From an uncultured Schlesneria sp. (GTDB lineage Bacteria > Planctomycetota > Planctomycetia > Planctomycetales > Planctomycetaceae): a stretch of 64,000 nucleotides of DNA. The stretch lies in NCBI GenBank assembly GCA_903858935.1, contig CAIOKO010000180.1, positions 58,052 to 122,051 on the forward strand, given 5' to 3'. How positions within the stretch are numbered: the stretch's first letter is position 1; each line of letters begins with the position of its first letter. A program made the translations under genes and the position numbers. The notes under the pieces were generated by a model. That model was given only the letters and a program-made list of their open reading frames with translations, did no database searches and was not told where the DNA came from. Positions 57,863-64,000 of the stretch are shown piece after piece.

Positions 57863-57941
57863 TGCCACTGCTTAGGAGTCTTCGGTCGGTTTTGCTGCTT
57901 CCAAAGAGCATTACTTGACCGAAGAGGGTCAAGCAGTGGCA
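57863..57941. repeat. Two-tier palindrome upstream of dnaB
   Basis: An outer pair of 11 bp (57863-57873 with 57931-57941, TGCCACTGCTT) encloses an inner pair of 9 bp (57879-57887 with 57917-57925). The right half also contains its own hairpin (CTTGACC...GGTCAAG). It sits between the dnaB start and the 3' end of the DUF1549/1553 gene, so it could be a terminator for the latter or another palindromic repeat unit. Confidence 0.75.
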
Positions 57942-57964
57942 CATCGATTGATCGTTTTTCTTCG

Positions 57965-60900
57965 TTACGGAATATAGATCATTTCGTTCAGATTGAAGAT
58001 GGAGTGAGCAATATCTTTCCAGACTTCGGCGTTCGACATGACGTTGTCGGCGGGAACCTGATAGTGATCCGCCAGTTGACGGACCGTCTGTTCGAAGCGT
58101 GAAAGTTCTTCTGCATCCGGTGAACGACCAAGTGATGAGCGAAACATGGTCTCAAGGCGAGTCGATATCGAATCTCCTGTTTTCTTCAACAACTTTTGTG
58201 ACCAGACCGCTGCCTGTTGCAGTACGAATGGATCATTCAGAAGCGCCAGCGCCTGTGCGGGAACGTTGGTCACATCGCGTCGTCCTTGAACCACCTTTCC
58301 TCCCGGAAAATTGAACGTGCCAAGAAACTTCGGACCTTCCATCAGGTTATTCTTGATGTAAATACTGCGTCGACCATTTCCGTCGAGTGGACCTGGAAAC
58401 AAGCGACGGTCGGCATATTCCTTTTCCCGGAACGGTTGAATACTTGGTCCGTAAAGCGTGCGATCCAGTGAACCAGACGCGGCGAGGATCGTGTCTCGCA
58501 CCGATTCCGCTTCCATCCGCCGTGCGGGGTAATGTTGCAGACATCGATTTTGAGGATCGACGTCTCGTGACTGCAATGACGTTTGATTCGACATCTGAAA
58601 GGTGCGGGTCAGGACCAGCGAGCGGATCAATTGTTTCACTGACCAACCCCGTTCGATAAAATCGGACGCGAGATAGTCGAGCAATTCGGGATGCGAGGGC
58701 ACTTCGCCGACATGACCGAAGTCATCGACTGTCCTGACAAGTCCCGTTCCGAACAGATGATGCCAGATTCGGTTGACCATGACTCTTGCTGTCAGTGGGT
58801 TATTCGGACTGGCGATCTGGTCGGCCAATTCCATCCGACCGCTTCCCTGCGATGTAAATGGTTCAACAGATTTGGATAGAACTTCCAGATACCGCCGAGG
58901 TACTGCTTCGCCTGGTCGAGTGCAGTCGCCACGCGTGAAGACGGGCTGCGCGATACCCTGCCCTCCGTCGCCGAATCCGACAGCAACTCGAGGAAGAGAT
59001 AATTCCGCTTCAATCTTTCGGTATTCTTGAATCAACGAATCACATCGTCGAGATTGTGGTTCACTACCGTCAGGTATCTGAGTCACCTTGTTACTAATCA
59101 GTTCACGGCGAAGCATCACGTCCAGCCATCGGACATCGTCTTCGGTCGCTTTGTCATCTCGGAACGCAGTTATTGCGGCAAGTATCCGAACTGCGTATCG
59201 ATGTGTGATTTGATCGAGAGCGGTTCCCTGGGTTTGTGAATTCTTATTGTCCGAACTGTCTCCACTCTCGAACAGCATACGTAAATGCGAAACGTCGGGT
59301 TTTGGCATTTCGGGACTATCATGTAGAACCACTCGCGTCACCCCAAAGTACGACCGAGGGTTTTCGGATGCCTTGTCCCAGGGGAGTTTATAGTTTCCGC
59401 CGTCACCACCCAGTGCGGAAAGCTGATCGGGAAACTTGGGGTTGTCGAACATCGTCATCAGTTCGGCATACGTCCGCAGGCTTTCACGGTCGTCGGGTGG
59501 TGAAAATGTCACCCAGGTCAGTTCGGGAGAAGTTAAGGCCCGGTAATTAGCGTAATTCAACTGGCAGTTGTTTGAGACCAGTCGGACCGCACTACTTCGC
59601 TGACCGAGAACCTGAAAGCTGATGTACTTCTTGCCGACGGGTAAGACAGGTGAACGAAGCGTCCCGTTCAGCTTTGAAGAAAGTGAATGAGTGTAACGAC
59701 CTGCGGGAAGAATCGATTGCAGCACCGTGTCACCTTCGGGCTGTACAATGAAGTCGCCGTTGCGGGAAGCCGGTTCGGACATAGACTGACCTCCGACGCT
59801 CCAACCGTGGGGTTCGTCGTTACGGAAATCAGCGTACGTAACGAACTGTTTTGAATTGAAGTCGCTCCGCTCCTGTGACTCTTTGGCAAACTGTTCTGTT
59901 AGTGATTTCAAAACAACTTCGAATGTCAGTGGCGTTTTCGTTTCATCAACAGGAGCGTCAGCTGCTGGCGGAGTTTCAACAGCCACAAGTCGTCTCCAGA
60001 TTTCGAACGGTTCGTCGAACGGTTGCTTTTCTGCGGCGAGAGTTGCGACCCATTTTTCCAGTCGCCGAGGATCTAATTTCTTCGTCATTTCCTCAGGAGC
60101 AGGACGTTTGGCCCGTACTGCTGACGCGGCAAACATGTAGTCCGCAAAATGCGAGTACTCACTCTCCCACATTGGGGCGAGTTCGCGACGGATCAGACTT
60201 TTCAACTCTCGCAGTCGCTGCTTTTTGTCTGCATTGACGGTGGGTGCATCGATACAGTGGCTGACATTTCGAGAACTGCGCAGCACTGCGAGCAGTCCGT
60301 AATAATCCTCGCTCGAAATGGGATCGAGTTTGTGATTGTGGCAGCGGGCACAGGCTACTGTGGTCGCTTGAAACGCCTTGGTTAGTGTGTCGATCTGATT
60401 ATCTGCCAGGTCGTAACCGAGCGAACGAAGGCTGATGCAGTCGTCATGATTGACCTCGCCAAATCGATAGAAACCGGTACCGATCACCGATTCATTGAAT
60501 TGATCTTTTTCATTCCAGCGAGGGCGAGGTAGCAGATCGCCTGCGAGATGTTCGCGTATGAACTGGTCGTAAGGGACATCGTCGTTGAAGGCGCGGATCA
60601 GGTAATCGCGATATCTCCAGGCATGATGAACTTCGTAGTTCCATTCGTTTCCGTGTGTCTCTGAAAACCGGACAACATCCATCCAGTGTCGTGCCCACTG
60701 TTCTCCAAACTGCGGTGATTGCAGCAGTGAATCGACCAGCCGTTCAACCACGTCGCCCGGCAGAGGATTGGTCGCATTCGTCGAAATACCGGTACCGCAT
60801 TCGGCGACGAAGCGATCGACCTGTTCGATTGTCGGAGGCAAACCGGTCAGAACGAGACTTAACCGTCGGACGAATGTCGTGGGATCGGTCGGACCTGCGG

Positions 60901-61453
60901 GGACCAAACCGGATTCGGCGAGTTTGGCAAAAATGAACCGGTCGACGGGTGAAGAGGCCAATGCCGCCACATCGGTGCGAGGAACGTCAGGGCGTACGAC
61001 CGGACGGAGACTCCACCAATCGCTCCGCTCTTGCATGAATTCTTTCCATGAGGCAGTCACCTTCCTGGAAATTGGCTGGTCGCGCGGATCTGCCGCACCG
61101 TTCCTGACCCACGTTTCCAGATCGGCAATCACCGAGTCGGGCAGTTTTCCTTTGGGTGGCATTTTCAGGGCGTCATCAGTGTAACGGACCGCCTTGATGA
61201 GCAAGCTTTTATCGGGATTTAATCCATCCAGAGCCGATCCAGTCTCACCCCCTTTTTTGACTCCGTCACGGCTGTCCAATAACAGTTCGCCGCCCAACTT
61301 CTTTGCGTCAGCTGAGTGACATTCATAGCAATGAGTCACCAGGACGGGACGGATCTTCTTCTCGAAGAATTCCAGGTCGGCATCCTCGGCGATGGTGGTC
61401 AAAGGGGCAGTGAATATCAACATCGCGAAGAAGATTAGTAATGGGATTCGCAT
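57965..61453 (-). CDS. Cytochrome c/DUF1549/DUF1553 protein (PSCyt1-PSCyt2-PSD1)
   Basis: 1162 residues from the ATG ending at 61453 (MRIPLLIFFAMLIFTAP); the longer open frame is repeat sequence. After the signal, a PSCyt1 domain with heme site CYECH and LLLDSRDGVKKGGETG. The DUF1549 part (FIFAKLAESGLVPAGPTDPTTFVRRLSLVLTGLPPT, HWMDVVRFSETHGNEWNYEVHHAWRYRDYLIRAFNDDVPYDQFIREHLAGDLLP) contains a second heme site, CARCH. A middle beta-rich region and the C-terminal DUF1553 (PLTARVMVNRIWHHLFGTGLVRTVDDFGHVGEVPSHPELLDYLA) follow. Exported multi-domain electron-transfer protein; partner of DUF1501 proteins. Confidence 0.93.
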   Translation of the reverse strand: MRIPLLIFFAMLIFTAPLTTIAEDADLEFFEKKIRPVLVTHCYECHSADAKKLGGELLLDSRDGVKKGGETGSALDGLNPDKSLLIKAVRYTDDALKMPPKGKLPDSVIADLETWVRNGAADPRDQPISRKVTASWKEFMQERSDWWSLRPVVRPDVPRTDVAALASSPVDRFIFAKLAESGLVPAGPTDPTTFVRRLSLVLTGLPPTIEQVDRFVAECGTGISTNATNPLPGDVVERLVDSLLQSPQFGEQWARHWMDVVRFSETHGNEWNYEVHHAWRYRDYLIRAFNDDVPYDQFIREHLAGDLLPRPRWNEKDQFNESVIGTGFYRFGEVNHDDCISLRSLGYDLADNQIDTLTKAFQATTVACARCHNHKLDPISSEDYYGLLAVLRSSRNVSHCIDAPTVNADKKQRLRELKSLIRRELAPMWESEYSHFADYMFAASAVRAKRPAPEEMTKKLDPRRLEKWVATLAAEKQPFDEPFEIWRRLVAVETPPAADAPVDETKTPLTFEVVLKSLTEQFAKESQERSDFNSKQFVTYADFRNDEPHGWSVGGQSMSEPASRNGDFIVQPEGDTVLQSILPAGRYTHSLSSKLNGTLRSPVLPVGKKYISFQVLGQRSSAVRLVSNNCQLNYANYRALTSPELTWVTFSPPDDRESLRTYAELMTMFDNPKFPDQLSALGGDGGNYKLPWDKASENPRSYFGVTRVVLHDSPEMPKPDVSHLRMLFESGDSSDNKNSQTQGTALDQITHRYAVRILAAITAFRDDKATEDDVRWLDVMLRRELISNKVTQIPDGSEPQSRRCDSLIQEYRKIEAELSLPRVAVGFGDGGQGIAQPVFTRGDCTRPGEAVPRRYLEVLSKSVEPFTSQGSGRMELADQIASPNNPLTARVMVNRIWHHLFGTGLVRTVDDFGHVGEVPSHPELLDYLASDFIERGWSVKQLIRSLVLTRTFQMSNQTSLQSRDVDPQNRCLQHYPARRMEAESVRDTILAASGSLDRTLYGPSIQPFREKEYADRRLFPGPLDGNGRRSIYIKNNLMEGPKFLGTFNFPGGKVVQGRRDVTNVPAQALALLNDPFVLQQAAVWSQKLLKKTGDSISTRLETMFRSSLGRSPDAEELSRFEQTVRQLADHYQVPADNVMSNAEVWKDIAHSIFNLNEMIYIP

Positions 61454-61957
61454 ATCCGATGCCTTGGGGCGGATTTCCAAATTGCAGGAAATGTGAATAG
61501 TTTTTCGATAACGGTTCACGATCATTTTCCCGTTTTGTCTTCCGGCCCAAAGGGCCATTCGTTCGAATAGCCTAGCCCATCGGGCTAGGAAGTCAGCAAA
61601 CGAAATACGCAAAAGGCCTGAAGGGCCGACAGTTCTAAGATGGCTAAAGGCATATCGATTGTAGATTGCAACGCGGTGTTCAATGCGCATTTCTTTAATC
61701 CATCCTGAAGCGACCGGTATGTGTGATGTTCTTCCTGTCAGTCTATGTAACGAACGGTCGTCCCTTCAGGCCTTTTGCGTCGCCTAATCCATGCTACCTG
61801 GCCCGATGGGCCAGGCTATTTGAACTGCTGGCCCCGTTGGGCCGGAAGAACCTCGAATGTTTTTGCATCGAACCAGCAATCCTCGACTTTCGGTTATTCG
61901 AACACGACTCTTAATTGCCATTAATTTCAAAATTCGACCGTTGTTCTATGTACTCGA
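61454..61957. other. Intergenic region dominated by inverted repeats
   Basis: 504 bp between the small membrane protein gene and the DUF1549/1553 gene, both leftward. Most of it is the paired palindromic element at 61539-61848. No gene seen. Confidence 0.6.
61539..61848. repeat. Inverted pair of palindromic repeat units
   Basis: Left unit 61539-61638 and right unit 61753-61848 are inverted, roughly three-quarters identical copies by eye. Each contains three short palindromes (GGCCC-AA-GGGCC type, CCTAGCCCATCGGGCTAGG type, and AGGCCTGAAGGGCC type). The arrangement matches the element at 19954-20204 in design though not in sequence. Confidence 0.8.
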
Positions 61958-62458
61958 TTACCCGCTGACGATCGTTGACGGCGCTATGCCGTCTGTTCGC
62001 GTTGCGATTATTCCAGTCCGGGAATCGGTTGATTCCGGTTTCCGCTTTCGCGGCTTATTGAGCAGCAGGAGAACAGAAATTATGGTCAGTGGAACGACGA
62101 TTAAACCATACCGGATTTTGAACAAAAATTGTTTAAATGGCTCTTGTTGGCGCCTAAAATAAACTCCCCAAGGCATTTCAAAGAGATCCGCATTCGTGAG
62201 ACTGTCGTTCGGGGTCACTTGGCGATGTTGCCAACTAATACTCTCAAGGATTTCATGCGGAACAACTTGATTGTGTTCGAAGATTTCAAATTCAAACACT
62301 CCCTTTCTTGATGTCCAACGATAACAGTTGACGCTGCCGTAGTAATTTACACGTTCTACCATTGTCAGACTTCTCACCCACGCCGCTGCGAATGCCAATG
62401 CAATCAGCAGCGTGACACATCCCGTTTTTCGTCGCCACCCATGGAAAACCTCGCCCAT
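61958..62458 (-). CDS. Small membrane protein, planctomycete-type, unknown function
   Basis: 166 residues from the ATG ending at 62458 (MGEVFHGWRRKTG), which removes an otherwise 38-bp overlap with the DUF1501 gene. Two hydrophobic helices, about residues 16-32 and 115-133, bracket an extracytoplasmic region with WVRS...YRWTSRKGVFEF. The second helix ends in LLLNKPRKRKPES. I recall this two-helix pattern (WVRS...SRxG...PLT..SxxLLL.KPRK) as common in planctomycete genomes, but no function is known. Position between the DUF1501 and DUF1549/1553 genes may be accidental. Confidence 0.65.
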   Translation of the reverse strand: MGEVFHGWRRKTGCVTLLIALAFAAAWVRSLTMVERVNYYGSVNCYRWTSRKGVFEFEIFEHNQVVPHEILESISWQHRQVTPNDSLTNADLFEMPWGVYFRRQQEPFKQFLFKIRYGLIVVPLTIISVLLLLNKPRKRKPESTDSRTGIIATRTDGIAPSTIVSG

Positions 62459-62498
62459 GATTTGGGGTTCTCTGATGTTTGTATTGGCAATCGCCGGT

Positions 62499-63878
62499 TT
62501 AACTTTGAATCTCGTGAATGACCTTGCCCGCCACATCCGTCAATCGAAAGTCACGTCCTGCGTAGCGATAGGTCAGTCGTTCGTGGTTTAACCCGAGCAG
62601 ATGCAGGATCGTGGCGTGCAGGTCGTGAATATGGACTCGGTTGTGAACGGCCTGAAAACCGAAGTCGTCGGTTTCGCCGTAGGTCATGCCGCCTCGAATA
62701 CCGCCTCCTGCCATCCACATCGTAAACCCATAATGATTGTGATCCCGGCCATTTCCGTTTTCTGTCGTCGGAGTCCGACCGAATTCGCCACCCCAGATCA
62801 CCAGAGTCTCATCCAGCATGCCGCGTCGTTTGAGATCGCGGAGCAATGCGGCCATCGGTTGATCGATGTCTTTGCATAATTTTGACACGGCGTTATTGTG
62901 ATCATTATGAGTGTCCCAGGGCTGACCGTCGCCATAATAAACTTGAGTGAATCGGACGCCTCGTTCGGCGAGTCTTCGCGCCAGCAAACAGCCATTGGCA
63001 AAATGGCTGGAACCGTATTCTTCGCGAATCTCTGGCGGTTCGCGATTCAGGTCAAAGGCCTCTGTGGCGGCAAACTGCATGCGGAACGCCGTTTCCATGG
63101 CGTTGATGCGTGAATCAAGCTGCTGATCGCCCCATCGTTCTGCAAGATGTTGCTGGTTCAGCGATCGCATTAATTCAAGTTGACGTTGTTGTTCTTCAAC
63201 AGGCAAATGCTTGTTTCGCAAGTAAGGAATCAGCTTCTGCGGATCCAGGTTCGAATGATTGATGTAGGTCCCCTGATGCTCGCCGGGGAGAAATGCACTG
63301 GTCCAGAGAATTGAGAATCGAACGGGCCGACCGGGGCAGAGCACGACATATCCCGGCAGGCTCTCGTTTTCGACTCCTAATCCATAGGAGAACCATGCCC
63401 CCATACTCGGGCGCGTCGGCACGATGGTGCCGTTGTTCATGAGAAGTAACGCCGGGCCGTGATTGGGATTGTCGGTATAGACCGATTTCAGCACGCAAAC
63501 ATCATCAATGCACCCAGCAAACTGTGGCAACAATTCGCTGACACGCACACCGCTTTTGCCGCGAGGCTCGAATATGAAGGGAGAAGGCAACAGGCCGGCA
63601 GTCTTGCGTTCGGTACGGAATGAATCGAGTTCCGCAGGCCGCTGACCTTCATACTTTGCGGTGAGTGGTTTGGGGTCGAACAAATCAGGCCCGAACGGAC
63701 CACCGTTCATAAAGAGTTGGATGACACGTTTTGCTTTGGGTGCAGCATGAGGCGCCAGTTCTTTGGCAGAAGCCTGGCCGAGAAGGCTTGCCAGACCGAT
63801 TGAACCGAGTCCGCCTCCTAAACCCTGCACCATTCGACGCCGCGACATTGAAGCGGTGAAGTCGAAAGGAACAGGCAT
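62499..63878 (-). CDS. DUF1501 protein with Tat signal (second copy)
   Basis: 459 residues. SRRRMVQGLGGGLGSIGLASLLG is a twin-arginine signal. Family motifs: VIQLFMNGGPFGPDLFDPKPLT, GVRFTQVYYGDGQPWDTHNDH, VIWGGEFGRTPTTENGNGRDHNHYGFTMWMAGGGIRGG, and HDLHATILHLLGLNHERLTYRYAGRDFRLTDVAGKV. Compared with the copy at 11.1 kb it has a more complete GRDH and HxxxH set and resembles the form normally encoded next to DUF1549/DUF1553 proteins, as here (57965-61453, same strand, one gene apart). The export-plus-cytochrome pairing suggests an envelope degradation system. Confidence 0.93.
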   Translation of the reverse strand: MPVPFDFTASMSRRRMVQGLGGGLGSIGLASLLGQASAKELAPHAAPKAKRVIQLFMNGGPFGPDLFDPKPLTAKYEGQRPAELDSFRTERKTAGLLPSPFIFEPRGKSGVRVSELLPQFAGCIDDVCVLKSVYTDNPNHGPALLLMNNGTIVPTRPSMGAWFSYGLGVENESLPGYVVLCPGRPVRFSILWTSAFLPGEHQGTYINHSNLDPQKLIPYLRNKHLPVEEQQRQLELMRSLNQQHLAERWGDQQLDSRINAMETAFRMQFAATEAFDLNREPPEIREEYGSSHFANGCLLARRLAERGVRFTQVYYGDGQPWDTHNDHNNAVSKLCKDIDQPMAALLRDLKRRGMLDETLVIWGGEFGRTPTTENGNGRDHNHYGFTMWMAGGGIRGGMTYGETDDFGFQAVHNRVHIHDLHATILHLLGLNHERLTYRYAGRDFRLTDVAGKVIHEIQS

Positions 63879-64000
63879 GGGTCATCTCCGGGCTGACAGG
63901 TGGTCAGGTTCTTAATGCGCGAGGCGGGTCACAAATTCATGGTATTATCGTAGGGTGCGGTCGAGTCTTCGAGGCCCACCAACTCTTAAAAATGTTGGGC
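63879..64000. other. Window end, upstream of the DUF1501 gene
   Basis: 122 bp to the window end. It should hold the ribosome binding site and possibly the promoter of the DUF1501 gene, though an upstream cotranscribed gene cannot be excluded. No other structure is resolved. Confidence 0.4.

Noticed and set aside
61454..61690. 79-residue N-terminal extension of the DUF1549/1553 protein
   Set aside because: It reads through the palindromic repeat; the signal peptide starts at the internal ATG.
61723..62162. Two open frames across the second palindromic pair and antisense to the small membrane protein gene
   Set aside because: The first is repeat sequence; the second is a shadow of the opposite-strand gene.
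1..64000. tRNA or rRNA genes
   Set aside because: I looked for the TTCGA loop with paired arms in the larger gaps and found none; a covariance-model scan would be decisive.

Overview
This is bacterial chromosomal DNA from a planctomycete, most likely of the Planctomycetaceae-like group. The evidence is a set of lineage-typical families: cytochrome-c domain proteins with WD40 or DUF1549/DUF1553 modules, two DUF1501 proteins with Tat signals, a DUF1559 pseudopilin-like protein, PQQ-type beta-propellers, an ECF-like sigma factor coupled to a Hanks-type kinase, and tetrahydromethanopterin-linked C1 genes in a bacterium with an otherwise ordinary bacterial ribosomal operon. I see no tRNA, rRNA, CRISPR array, prophage or intact transposase.

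Layout. 0-2.9 kb: a rightward run of a truncated TauE/SafE-type membrane protein, a DUF4405 membrane protein, a double-PAS histidine kinase and a single-domain response regulator. It meets a leftward pair (PQQ beta-propeller protein, ftsH) at a 12-bp stem-loop. 6.8-10.6 kb: DUF58 protein, MMPL/RND-type exporter, and a convergent cyclic-nucleotide-binding protein. 11.1-13.8 kb: a DUF1501 protein and a glycine-rich secreted BON-domain protein. 14.3-17.2 kb: a C1 module with fae and mtdB leftward and an ATP-grasp gene divergent from them. 17.3-19.8 kb: a cytochrome-WD40 fusion and an exported protein of unknown function. 20-23.6 kb: a nested palindromic repeat, then ftsY and typA, which are divergent.

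23.8-26.6 kb: a sigma factor and a membrane Ser/Thr kinase joined by an ATGA overlap. 26.6-31.8 kb: a leftward operon of YkcB-like GT39, YkcC-like GT2 and a membrane acyltransferase. The GT39 and the acyltransferase carry long Gly/Pro-rich inserts, and the acyltransferase insert also holds an EF-hand. 32.4-49.4 kb: one long rightward informational block, str (rpsL, rpsG, EF-G) followed by fused S10, spc and alpha operons ending in rpoA and rplQ. It lacks tuf, rpmD, adk, map, infA and rpsD. Good promoter matches precede rpsL and rpsJ, and strong terminators follow rpsG and rplQ.

49.5-54.8 kb: a phosphate acyltransferase, a membrane-anchored PQQ propeller protein, a DUF1559 protein and an SGNH hydrolase. 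54.9-57.8 kb: dnaB followed by a CPBP intramembrane protease. 58-63.9 kb: a DUF1501 protein, a small membrane protein and a large cytochrome/DUF1549/DUF1553 protein, all leftward and interrupted by a second palindromic inverted-repeat pair. Many real starts lie inside longer open frames. I moved them inward where a signal peptide, a ribosome binding site or the family's usual N-terminus supports it, and said so.
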